Source: Roseimicrobium sp. ORNL1
GTDB taxonomy: Bacteria > Verrucomicrobiota > Verrucomicrobiia > Verrucomicrobiales > Verrucomicrobiaceae
Length of the DNA stretch: 64,000 bases
Direction of reading: 5' to 3'
Assembly: GCF_011044495.1 (NCBI RefSeq)
Contig: NZ_CP049143.1
Span: 1,612,001 to 1,676,000, forward strand
In this document: one piece after another, positions 34,067 to 42,656 of the stretch
How the letters are laid out: the number at the start of each line of letters is the position of its first letter
How positions within the stretch are numbered: position 1 is the first letter of the stretch
The notes under the pieces: model-generated
Databases searched by the model: none
What the model was told of the DNA's origin: nothing
The model's input: only the letters and a program-made list of their open reading frames with translations
Translations under genes and position numbers: made by a program

Positions 34067-36691
34067 ATGGCGGGTGCATTCTGGACGATTCAGGCACACC
34101 TGGCGGGGCTTAGCCTCGCGGCCTTCGCATCTTTGGCTGTCATCGACTCCCTCCCAGCGCAGGAGCTGGACGTGGCGCGGGTGTTCGACGAGCGGAACAT
34201 CGAGCCCATGCGGGAACTCTACCAGCAGGGGGACTATGAGCGGGTGGCGGAGATTTCCCGAATGTTCATCGAGCGCGGCCAGCCCTCCCCGGAGTGGTGG
34301 ATTTTCCGGCTGCAGGCGTGCCATGAACTGGGGCGGGTGGATGACCTGGTGAAGGCCAGCGAGGAGGCGATGCAGAAGCATCCCAAGGAACTGCCTGTGC
34401 TCATCACCTGTCATGAGGTCCTCTCGGCCTGGGGCAGAAAGGATGAAGCCGCGAAGGTGCTGCAACAGATCAATACGGTAGCCAAGGGGAAGCCCGCCAG
34501 CCAGCGCACGGCACGGGATACGGTGGCGCTCGGTCGCGCGGCGCTGGCGGCTGGGGCGGACCCGCAGAAGGTCATCCAGCAGTTCCTGGATCCGGCCAAG
34601 AAAAAGGATGCCAAGCTGAAGGACACCTATCTTACGCTGGGGGAGCTGGCACTGGCCAAGTCTGACTTCGCGCGCGCGGCCAATGAATTCCGCGAGGGAC
34701 TCAAGCATCACGATGCTGACCCGGACCTGCGCTACGGACTGGCGAAGGCCTTCCAGTCCAGCGACCGGAAGCGCAGCATGGAGCTGGTGGAGCAGATTCT
34801 GGAGAGCAATCCCCATCACCCGGGGGCTCATCTGCTGAAGGCGGAGCACCACATCAATGCGGAGGAATATGATGAGGCGCGACTCGCGCTCGAGCCGGCG
34901 ATTGAAGTGAATCCCCAGCACCCCGAGGCGTGGGGACTGCGGGCGGTGCTCTCAATTCTGCAGGACAACAAACCGAAGGACGCGGAAGACGCTCACCGGG
35001 AGGGACTGAAGCTCTGGGCGCAGAATCCGGCGGTCGATATCATCATCGGACGATCGCTGTCGCGCGGCTACCGGTTCCGGGAGGCGGCGGAGCACCTGCG
35101 TACTGCACTGAAGCTGGATGCCAGCTCACTCCCCGCAAAGCTGTATCTCTGCCAGGCGCTCTTCCGACTTGGGAATGAGGAGGAGGCGTGGAAGCTCGCC
35201 AAAGAAGTGCGGGATGCGGATGGCTACAATGTGCAGGCGTACAACATCGGTCTGCTCGAAGCGGAGATGAAGGGGTTCAAGGTTCGCGAGACCCCGGACT
35301 TTGTGCTGAAGCTGCCGGAGAAGGATGACGCGGTGTATGGCGATCGCGCGCTGGCCCTGCTGAAGGATGCCAAGGAGGTGCTGTGCGCGAAGTACGGCCT
35401 CACGCTGGATCATCCCGTGCTGGTGGAGTTTTTCCCCTCGCAGCAGGACTTCGCGATCCGCACGTTTGGAAATCTCGGTGGGCAGGGCATTCTCGGGGCA
35501 TGCTTTGGTTCCGTGGTGACGATGAACAGTCCGCAGGGCCTCGCGTCGAACCGCAGCAACTGGGAAGGCACGCTGTGGCATGAGTTCTGCCACGTGGTCA
35601 CTCTGACCGTGACGCACAACCGCATGCCGCGGTGGCTGAGTGAAGGCATCTCCGTGCATGAGGAGGCGAAGAAGGATCCCTCCTGGGGCATGCGCATGAC
35701 GGCGACGTATCGACGCATGACGCTGGATGAGGAAACGCTCACGCCCATGAGCAAGATGAGCCGTGCCTTCCTGAGCCCGAAGAGCAGTGAGCACGTCATG
35801 TTCGCGTATTATGAGTCGTCGCAGGCGGTAGACTGGCTGCTGAAGACTTATGGGGAGAAGAAATTCCAGGCGCTGCTGAAGGACCTCGCGGAAGGGCGGC
35901 GCATCAATGAAGCGCTGGCGAGGAACTGCGCTCCCGTGGAGAAGCTGGATGAGGAGTTCGCGAAGCACATGCGGGACCTTGCGGAAGCCTTCGCGCCGAA
36001 GGGCGACTGGGAAAAGCCCGAGCGTGCAGAGGTGGACCCACGGAGCGAAGCTGCCGTGGCGGAGTACCTTCGTGAGAACCCGGACAATCTCTGGGCGCTG
36101 GAGCAGCGCACGCGACGCCTGATTGCTGGTGAGAAATGGACAGAAGCACTGGACCTGGCGAAGCGGCTCATTGAGCTCGCTCCGGAGAACGTGGGCAACA
36201 ACAGCGGCTATGACTTCGCCGCGAAAGCGTATCGCGGACTGAAGCAGCCGGAAGGTGAAGCAGCCATGCTGCGTGAGTGGGCAAAGCGCGATGGCAGTGC
36301 GGATCCTGCCTTCCTGCGCCTGGTGGAACTTGATGCCGAGGCTCAGAACTGGAACGGCGTGCGGGAGAATGTGCAGAAGCTGCTGAGCATTCAACCCTTC
36401 CTGAAGCAGCCGTATGAACAGATGGCTCGCGCCTCGGAAGCCACCGGTCACCCGGAGGATGCCGTGTGGGCTCTGCAGAAGCTGATGTTCCTCGGGCCGG
36501 ATCATCCAGTGGAGGTGAATTTCGCCCTCGCGCGGCTGCTGCGCGAGAAGGATGCTCCGGCGTCAAAGCGTCATCTGCTCGATGCACTCGCGGAGGCACC
36601 GCGTTTCCGTGATGGACACAAGCTACTGCTTGAGCTGCAATCGACCAAGCCTGCTGAAAAACCGTCGACCGTGACACCTTCGGCTCCATGA
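34067..36691 (+). CDS. TPR protein with HExxH peptidase-like domain
   Basis: This 874-residue secreted protein has a signal peptide (cleavage near LPAQE), then TPR-like helical repeats at about residues 40-410. A gluzincin peptidase-MA-like domain follows, with HEFCH at about residue 504 (GTLWHEFCHVVTL) and the third ligand in PRWLSEGISVHEE. More TPR-like repeats run to the end. A zinc peptidase acting outside the cytoplasm is likely, though activity is unproven. Its stop overlaps the next ATG by four bases (ATGA), so it opens the MoxR-VWA cluster. Confidence 0.85.
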   Translation: MAGAFWTIQAHLAGLSLAAFASLAVIDSLPAQELDVARVFDERNIEPMRELYQQGDYERVAEISRMFIERGQPSPEWWIFRLQACHELGRVDDLVKASEEAMQKHPKELPVLITCHEVLSAWGRKDEAAKVLQQINTVAKGKPASQRTARDTVALGRAALAAGADPQKVIQQFLDPAKKKDAKLKDTYLTLGELALAKSDFARAANEFREGLKHHDADPDLRYGLAKAFQSSDRKRSMELVEQILESNPHHPGAHLLKAEHHINAEEYDEARLALEPAIEVNPQHPEAWGLRAVLSILQDNKPKDAEDAHREGLKLWAQNPAVDIIIGRSLSRGYRFREAAEHLRTALKLDASSLPAKLYLCQALFRLGNEEEAWKLAKEVRDADGYNVQAYNIGLLEAEMKGFKVRETPDFVLKLPEKDDAVYGDRALALLKDAKEVLCAKYGLTLDHPVLVEFFPSQQDFAIRTFGNLGGQGILGACFGSVVTMNSPQGLASNRSNWEGTLWHEFCHVVTLTVTHNRMPRWLSEGISVHEEAKKDPSWGMRMTATYRRMTLDEETLTPMSKMSRAFLSPKSSEHVMFAYYESSQAVDWLLKTYGEKKFQALLKDLAEGRRINEALARNCAPVEKLDEEFAKHMRDLAEAFAPKGDWEKPERAEVDPRSEAAVAEYLRENPDNLWALEQRTRRLIAGEKWTEALDLAKRLIELAPENVGNNSGYDFAAKAYRGLKQPEGEAAMLREWAKRDGSADPAFLRLVELDAEAQNWNGVRENVQKLLSIQPFLKQPYEQMARASEATGHPEDAVWALQKLMFLGPDHPVEVNFALARLLREKDAPASKRHLLDALAEAPRFRDGHKLLLELQSTKPAEKPSTVTPSAP

Positions 36692-37608
36692 AACGCAACC
36701 GCTTCACCCTGCTCTGCGCCTCGATGGTGACCGTGTTCACGGCCACCCTTTTGTATGCGCAGTCACCGGCTCCTGCGCCGGTTCCGGCGGGAGGTGGTGC
36801 GCAGCCGAAAAACTTTGGGTCCAAGGACACGGAGACGCCCGAGGATCCACGCGATTGGGGGCGCAATGGCGAGCGTCTGGATTTCCCCACGTGGAAGGTC
36901 AATCAAGAGCTGCCCAACGATGTCTTCACCTTCGCACGGCTGCGATACAACTCCTACGGTCGCGGCTATGGACGGCGGCGGGGCGGCAACTGGTTGACGG
37001 ACTACCCGGATTCTGATCTGAACTTTTCCTATCGTCTGCAGCAACTCACCTCCCTGCAGGTGAATCCCAAGGGCGCGGTGGTGGATATCGAGGCGGACCA
37101 GCTCAAGCACTATCCCTTTGTCTACATGCTCGAGCCGGGAGGCATCAGCCTTAGTGAAGCGGAGGCGAAGACGCTCCGGGATTATCTCCTGAACGGCGGG
37201 TTCATTATGGTGGACGACTTCTGGGGCTACGATGAGTGGGACACGTTTTACACGGCCCTGAAACAGATCTTCCCAGATCGCGAACCGAAGGAGCTGCCGC
37301 TGGAGCATGAGATCTTCCATATCGTTTTTGATCTCAAGGTGAAGCCGCAGATCCCCAGTGTGGGTGCGGCCATGGCGGGGCGGAGCCGGGGCATCACCTA
37401 TGAATGGGGCAAGCCCGGTTCCGAGGAAGTGCACTACAAGGGTGTCTTCGATGACAAGGGGCGCATGATGATGATGATCTGCCACAACACCGACCTGGGA
37501 GACGGTTGGGAGGAGGAGGGGACGGACCCATGGTACTTCCGTGAGTTCTCCGAGAAGTATGCCTATCCGCTGGGCATTAATATCATTTTTTATTCGATGA
37601 CGCACTAG
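36688..37608 (+). CDS. DUF4159 domain protein
   Basis: This 306-residue protein has a signal peptide (MKRNRFTLLCASMVTVFTAT, cleavage near YAQSP), a Pro/Ala/Gly-rich linker, then a DUF4159 domain: FTFARLRYNSYGRG, YPDSDLNFSYRLQQLT, MLEPGGISLSEAEAKTLRDY, GGFIMVDDFWG and the final YPLGINIIFYSMTH. DUF4159 has a GATase-like fold and is often next to MoxR/DUF58/BatA genes. The ATGA overlap with the peptidase gene implies coupled translation. Confidence 0.85.
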   Translation: MKRNRFTLLCASMVTVFTATLLYAQSPAPAPVPAGGGAQPKNFGSKDTETPEDPRDWGRNGERLDFPTWKVNQELPNDVFTFARLRYNSYGRGYGRRRGGNWLTDYPDSDLNFSYRLQQLTSLQVNPKGAVVDIEADQLKHYPFVYMLEPGGISLSEAEAKTLRDYLLNGGFIMVDDFWGYDEWDTFYTALKQIFPDREPKELPLEHEIFHIVFDLKVKPQIPSVGAAMAGRSRGITYEWGKPGSEEVHYKGVFDDKGRMMMMICHNTDLGDGWEEEGTDPWYFREFSEKYAYPLGINIIFYSMTH

Positions 37609-37620
37609 GGAGCAAAGCTC

Positions 37621-38166
37621 ATGACGATCCGACGCAGACTATGGATGGTAGCAGGGAGCCTCGTGGCTGCGGCGGGGTTGTGCTTTTTGCTTTGGCCTCC
37701 GTCGGCAGAGAGCGCGTTGTTGGGTTTCCTTGAGAAGGAGTATCCAAAGGCAAAAGAGGTGGTCATTTATTCCCTCGATCCTCATACTGCATCCGAACCC
37801 AGTGACGCAAAGGCGCCACAGGCTGAGCAACTCTGGGGATGCTCCGTGTTGGGAAAGGCGACCCTGGTGGATGCTGCTGAGCGAGGCGAAGCCAAGGTAG
37901 GGATGATAGAGGCGGTGAAAAGCGGGACCCAAGACTATTCCATGGCTTGCTTCGATCCTCGCCACGCATTCCGCATCACGACACAGGATGAGAAAGTGGT
38001 CACCATCGTCCTCTGTTACGATTGTGGAGCGGTGAAGTTTACTGGCATTCGGAGCCGTGGCTTGGGATGTCAAATAGGCAGCGGAGGGTGGGAGCGCCTC
38101 ACCACCCTCCAGGAGAAACACAAGCTGCCACGGGACATCCCCGACAACCAAGCATCCAATTTCTGA
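37621..38166 (+). CDS. Hypothetical membrane-anchored protein
   Basis: This 181-residue protein starts MTIRRRLWMVAGSLVAAAGL, one hydrophobic N-terminal segment that acts as signal or anchor. The rest is small alpha/beta with two Cys in VLCYDCGAVKF and another in SMACF. I do not recognise the family. It lies 12 bases after the DUF4159 gene and 14 before moxR, so it is likely in the same transcript. Confidence 0.65.
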   Translation: MTIRRRLWMVAGSLVAAAGLCFLLWPPSAESALLGFLEKEYPKAKEVVIYSLDPHTASEPSDAKAPQAEQLWGCSVLGKATLVDAAERGEAKVGMIEAVKSGTQDYSMACFDPRHAFRITTQDEKVVTIVLCYDCGAVKFTGIRSRGLGCQIGSGGWERLTTLQEKHKLPRDIPDNQASNF

Positions 38167-38180
38167 TTTCATTTCCGACC

Positions 38181-39227
38181 ATGTCTGCCACACCACCCAA
38201 ACTCCCCGTCGCCGTGCCAGACACGGATAGCGAAGCTGACGCGTATGTGCTCGAGCGAGATACCGTGGAGCTGCTGCACACGGCGCACGAGCGGATCCTC
38301 AAGGAAGTATCCAAAGTGATCGTGGGGCAGAAGGAGGTGGTGGAGCAGATGTTGATTGCACTGCTGGCCGGTGGACACGGCCTCATCACTGGAGCGCCGG
38401 GCCTGGCGAAGACGCTGCTGATCAAATCGCTGGCGCAGGTGTTCAGCTTGAGTTTTCAACGCATCCAGTTCACGCCGGACCTCATGCCCTCCGACATCAC
38501 GGGCACGGAAATTCTCGAAGATACGGGCGATGGTGGGCGCGACCTCGTGTTTCACAAAGGACCGATCTTTGCGAACATGATCCTGGCGGATGAAATCAAC
38601 CGCACGCCGCCCAAGACGCAGGCCGCGCTGCTGGAGGCGATGCAGGAACATCAGGTGACCACTGCTGGCCAGACATTCACGCTGGAGGAGCCCTTCTTTG
38701 TGCTGGCCACACAGAACCCAATTGAAATGGAAGGTACCTATCCGCTGCCTGAAGCGCAGCTCGATCGCTTCATGCTCAATGTGGTGATCGACTACCTCGA
38801 TGAGAACGATGAGGTTGCGGTGGTGATGCAGACGACTTCAAAGAAATCCGAGACCATCCAACCGCTGTTCTCAGGGGAGGACCTCATGCGTTGTCATGAT
38901 GTGGTGCGTCGTGTGCCGGTGGCGGATGAAGTGGCGCGCTATGCCGTGCGCCTTGCTTCTGCTACCCGTCCGCATCGCGCTGGCGCACCCGACTTTGTGA
39001 ATGAATGGGTGAACTGGGGCGCCGGCACACGCGCGAGCCAGTATCTCGTGCTGGGTGGCAAGACCCGGGCGCTACTGCAGGGCCGTGCGCATGTAACCTT
39101 CGATGACATCAAAGCCATGGCGCGTCCCGTGATGCGACATCGCATTCAGCTTAACTACCGTGCCGAGGCGGAGGGGATGACGGTGGACAAGCTGATCGCG
39201 AAGGTAGTGGAGGCGGTGAAGCAGTAA
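38181..39227 (+). CDS. MoxR-family AAA+ ATPase
   Basis: This 348-residue ATPase has Walker A in [19 protein letters not shown] (about residue 70), Walker B in [15 protein letters not shown], the [10 protein letters not shown] loop, sensor 1 in [10 protein letters not shown] and [10 protein letters not shown]. MoxR ATPases act as chaperones, often with VWA proteins; the DUF58, BatA and VWA genes downstream fit this. The start is the ATG at 38181. The stop TAA lies inside the first unit of the heptamer repeat that begins at 39220. Confidence 0.95.
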   Translation: MSATPPKLPVAVPDTDSEADAYVLERDTVELLHTAHERILKEVSKVIVGQKEVVEQMLIALLAGGHGLITGAPGLAKTLLIKSLAQVFSLSFQRIQFTPDLMPSDITGTEILEDTGDGGRDLVFHKGPIFANMILADEINRTPPKTQAALLEAMQEHQVTTAGQTFTLEEPFFVLATQNPIEMEGTYPLPEAQLDRFMLNVVIDYLDENDEVAVVMQTTSKKSETIQPLFSGEDLMRCHDVVRRVPVADEVARYAVRLASATRPHRAGAPDFVNEWVNWGAGTRASQYLVLGGKTRALLQGRAHVTFDDIKAMARPVMRHRIQLNYRAEAEGMTVDKLIAKVVEAVKQ

Positions 39228-39365
39228 GCAGTAAGCAGTAAGCAGTAAGCAGTAAGCAGTAAGCAGTAAGCAGTAAGCAGTAAGCAGTAAGCAGTAAGCA
39301 GTAAGCAGTAAGCAGTAAGCAGTAAGCAGTAAGCAGTAAGCAGTAAGCAGTAAGCAGTAAGCAGT
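39220..39365. repeat. AGCAGTA heptamer tandem repeat, about 20.9 copies
   Basis: The 146 bases at 39220-39365 are a perfect run of AGCAGTA, with no base change between units. The run starts within the last codons of moxR (the stop TAA is in the first unit) and ends 82 bases before the DUF58 start. The minus strand has no stop in any frame across it, because CTGCTTA lacks stop triplets in all phases. Confidence 0.98.
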
Positions 39366-39406
39366 CTTTTGACTCGTGATGAGTAGCCCGCTTTCCAAAA
39401 TCAAGA

Positions 39407-39432
39407 ACTGAATACTGATCACTGAATACTGA
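39407..39432. repeat. Duplicated 12-mer before the DUF58 gene
   Basis: ACTGAATACTGA occurs twice, separated by TC, 42 bases after the heptamer tract and 15 bases before the DUF58 start codon. A third partial unit (ACACT) follows. Confidence 0.6.
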
Positions 39433-39446
39433 ACACTAGATGCCTT

Positions 39447-40385
39447 ATGTCGGCCTCCACCCCAAAAACCACCGGTCCCGACCTCGCGGCGCTCATGCGC
39501 ATCCGGTCGCTGGAGTTGCGGGCGCGATTGGTGATGGAGGGGTTCTCCAAGGGGATGCATCGCAGTTTGCAGCACGGATTTTCCGCGGAGTTCAGCGAGT
39601 ACCGGCAGTATGTGAACGGAGATGATCCGCGCTTCATTGACTGGAAGGTGATGGCGCGGAGTGACCGGTGTTATGTGAAGAAGTTCGAGGAGGAGACGAA
39701 TTTGCGCTGCCAGCTTCTGATGGATGTGAGTGCCTCCATGGCGTATGGATCGAAGGGATACAGCAAGCTCGACTATGCTGCGACACTTGCGGCAACGCTC
39801 GCGCTCTTCCTGAGAGAGCAGGGGGATGCCGCGGGCATCACGCTCTTTGATGAAAGGGTGCTGGAGCATCTACCGGCGCAGGGGCGCGCGGGGCAGTGGC
39901 ATGCGTTGCTGCTCCATTTGCAGAAGGCGCATACGACCTCGCGAGGCACCGGCACTCGGTTCCCTCTTCGTGCCTTGGGAGAAATGATCCGCAGGCGTGC
40001 GTTGCTGGTGATGTTCTCGGATTTCCTCACGCCGCTGGATGAGCTGGAGCGCGAGCTTGGCCTGCTCACCGCCATGCAGCATGACGTGGTGATTTTTCAG
40101 GTGATGGATCCCGCCGAGCTGGAGTTTCCCTTTGAGGAGTCGGCTGCTTTTGCCGACAGCGAATCAGGGAAAAAGCTTTTGCTGGAGCCTTCCATGGTGC
40201 GGAAGAACTACCTCGCGAAGTTGCAGGCCCATCTCGAGCGGCTTCGCAAGCTCTGTGACCGGCATGGTGTGGAGTACCGACTCATTCGCACGGATCGGCC
40301 CCTGGAGGAGGATCTCTTCGATTTCCTCAGCGCACGCCGCAATCTTACCGGGCGCCATCGCGCCAGGCCGAGGCACGCCGCATGA
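39447..40385 (+). CDS. DUF58 domain protein
   Basis: This 312-residue protein has the DUF58 signatures: GFSKGMHRSLQHGFSAEF, YRQYVNGDDPRFIDWKVMAR and KKFEEETNLRCQLLMDVSAS, followed by a VWA-like part (SFLTPLDELE region). The MIDAS-type DVSASM is present. DUF58 proteins are partners of MoxR ATPases. Its TGA overlaps the next ATG by four bases. Confidence 0.92.
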   Translation: MSASTPKTTGPDLAALMRIRSLELRARLVMEGFSKGMHRSLQHGFSAEFSEYRQYVNGDDPRFIDWKVMARSDRCYVKKFEEETNLRCQLLMDVSASMAYGSKGYSKLDYAATLAATLALFLREQGDAAGITLFDERVLEHLPAQGRAGQWHALLLHLQKAHTTSRGTGTRFPLRALGEMIRRRALLVMFSDFLTPLDELERELGLLTAMQHDVVIFQVMDPAELEFPFEESAAFADSESGKKLLLEPSMVRKNYLAKLQAHLERLRKLCDRHGVEYRLIRTDRPLEEDLFDFLSARRNLTGRHRARPRHAA

Positions 40386-42514
40386 ACTTCCTCTTCCCAT
40401 TCTTTGCGCTGGCGGCGGCGGCGGTGGCCATCCCGATCCTGCTGCATTTCCGCAGGCAACCGCCGCAGAAGGTGGTGCCCTTCAGTTCGCTGATGTTCCT
40501 GGAGCAGACTCCGGTGCCGCCGAAAACGAAACGGAAGCTGGAGGACTGGCTATTACTCGCGCTGCGCTGCCTCGCCTTGATTCTGCTGGCGCTCATGTTC
40601 AGCCGCCCGTTCCTGCGTTCGAAGCAGACCACGCCTGCGGAAGGTGGCGTGAGCTGGTGCATCCTGGTGGATGCGAGTGCCTCCATGCGGCGCGAGGGTG
40701 TCTGGGAGCAGGTGGAGGAGAAGTATGGCGCTGCCCTGGAAAAGGTGGGCGAAGCGGACTCGCTGGTGGTGGCGGTGTTCGATGAGAGTCCACGGCTGCT
40801 GCTGGATCATGAGACGTGGGAACACACGCCGGTGGGCACACGGCGCATTGCTGCATCCTCGGTCATGCAGGACGTGGAGCCCTCGTGGGGCGGTACGAAC
40901 TTGGGTGGAGCGCTGGTGTTCGCCGCACAGCAACTCACTGCGGAAGGCAGCGGGAAAACGGGTGAGAGACGCATCGTTCTGATTTCAGACATGCAGGAGG
41001 GCGCGGCGCTGGAAGCATTGCAATCCTCCTCCTGGCCCGAGCACGTGATGGTGTCTGTCGATGTGGTTGATGCAGCATGGAAAAACAATTTCACGCTGTC
41101 TGCGGCACCCGCCGTGGTTGAGGAAGCTGCAGCGTCCCTGGATGCGGCGCCTGCCCAGACCAATCGGGAAAATACTGACTCGGTGCGTGTACGCGTCACC
41201 AGCAGCCGGGACAACGAAGTGGAAAAGTTCTCCCTGCAATGGGCGACTGGTGGCGAGGTGGTGGAGGCCACGGTGCCATCCGGTGGCAGCCGCATCCTGA
41301 GCGCGCCGGTGCGGACGAATGCGGGTGCTGATGGACAACTGAACCTCCGTGGTGACGCAGAGCCGCTCGACAATCACCTGTTCGTGGCCAAGCCCATCGC
41401 GCGGCCCGCACGGGTGGTGTGCGTGGGCCATGATTTGTCGCGCGAAGAGACGGCGTCGCCGTTGTTCTATCTCTCTCGCGCGCTGAAGCCGACTGCGGCA
41501 TTCATCCCGGAGTTGGTGATTGTGAACCCGACAGAATTGCGAGGGGTGAACTTGCAGGATGCTGACCTGGTCATGCTCTTTGGTGAGGCTCCTGCGGCGG
41601 CGCGGGACATTCTGCAGACTTGGGTGAAGGCCGGTGGCGCGCTGTTGAGTGTGGCTACCGTGGGAAACAATGGTGAGACGTTGCGTGCATTGGGCGCAGC
41701 ACCAGAGTTGAAGTTCAAGGAGGTGGAGGACGATGCCCTGCTGGAGAATCTGGACTTCGCGCACCCTCTGCTGCGGACGTTTGCGGAGTCGGGTGTGCGG
41801 GATTTCACGCGCATCCGGTTTTGGAAGCACCGGGCCATGGAGGGCATGAATGGCATGCAGAAGGCCACGGTGATTGCGAAGTTCGACGATGGCTCTCCCG
41901 CGTGGATGGAGTGGCCGCTGGAGAAGGGGCGCGTGCTGGCGATGAGTGCCGGGTGGCAGCCTTCCGACAGCCAGCTTGCAGTGGCATCAAAGTTCGTGCC
42001 CCTGCTCTACTCCGTGCTCGACTGGGCTCAGGGCACTGCGGGCAATTCGCCAACGCTCACCGTGGGCGATGCCATTGCCGCTCAATCGGGCTGGCGTGGA
42101 GCCGTGCCGGTAAAGAGACCCGATGGCAAGACGGTGACCTGGAAAGTGGATGAGCAGAAGACCTATACTGCGACGGATGTGCCGGGCATCTATGTGATTG
42201 GCGAAGGGGACACCGCGCGGTCGGTGGCGGTGAATCTCGCGCCGAATGAAGGACGTTTCGCGCCGATGGATGTGCAGCGACTGGCCGATGCCGGTGTGAA
42301 GTTGAAGAGCGCTGGCCCTGTGTCGTCCGGTGCGGCCAAGGATGCTGATGCGGCAGCCGCGGAACGGCGCGTGGAAGACTCCGAGCACGAACAACGTCAA
42401 AAGGGCTGGAAAATCCTTCTGCTGGCGGCCCTGCTCGTGCTGCTTCTGGAAACGTGGCTTGCAGGCAGACGGAGCAAGGGAAGCCAGAGTCAACCCACCA
42501 CCCAGGCCGCATGA
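40382..42514 (+). CDS. BatA-type membrane protein with VWA domain
   Basis: This 710-residue protein starts with the BatA N-terminal double-TM region (MNFLFPFFALAAAAVAIPIL; second segment near residue 60, ALILLALMFSRPF). A VWA domain follows (WCILVDASASMRREG, MIDAS), then a GATase-like middle part (DLVMLFGEAPAAARD). A final TM (ILLLAALLVLLLETWLAG) ends in a short basic tail. The family is linked to MoxR operons and envelope stress. It overlaps DUF58 by four bases. Confidence 0.9.
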   Translation: MNFLFPFFALAAAAVAIPILLHFRRQPPQKVVPFSSLMFLEQTPVPPKTKRKLEDWLLLALRCLALILLALMFSRPFLRSKQTTPAEGGVSWCILVDASASMRREGVWEQVEEKYGAALEKVGEADSLVVAVFDESPRLLLDHETWEHTPVGTRRIAASSVMQDVEPSWGGTNLGGALVFAAQQLTAEGSGKTGERRIVLISDMQEGAALEALQSSSWPEHVMVSVDVVDAAWKNNFTLSAAPAVVEEAAASLDAAPAQTNRENTDSVRVRVTSSRDNEVEKFSLQWATGGEVVEATVPSGGSRILSAPVRTNAGADGQLNLRGDAEPLDNHLFVAKPIARPARVVCVGHDLSREETASPLFYLSRALKPTAAFIPELVIVNPTELRGVNLQDADLVMLFGEAPAAARDILQTWVKAGGALLSVATVGNNGETLRALGAAPELKFKEVEDDALLENLDFAHPLLRTFAESGVRDFTRIRFWKHRAMEGMNGMQKATVIAKFDDGSPAWMEWPLEKGRVLAMSAGWQPSDSQLAVASKFVPLLYSVLDWAQGTAGNSPTLTVGDAIAAQSGWRGAVPVKRPDGKTVTWKVDEQKTYTATDVPGIYVIGEGDTARSVAVNLAPNEGRFAPMDVQRLADAGVKLKSAGPVSSGAAKDADAAAAERRVEDSEHEQRQKGWKILLLAALLVLLLETWLAGRRSKGSQSQPTTQAA

Positions 42515-42656
42515 CATGAGCCGAATCCGTCCATTTCCATGTTCTGCCATCGCCTTTCCGGGCGTGCTCCGATTGAGCGTGAACATCCTCCTTCAAAAGC
42601 GTATTCTTTCCTGAGTCCGCCTCGCCACGCACGAAACTGTCAGCCGCTTGAATCCC

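Noticed and set aside
39220-39365. CRISPR array
   Set aside because: Units are only 7 bases with no spacers, so it is a simple tandem repeat.
39072-39869. 265-residue minus-strand frame with LLTAYC repeats
   Set aside because: It exists because the heptamer repeat has no stops in reverse; the rest overlaps moxR and DUF58 coding.
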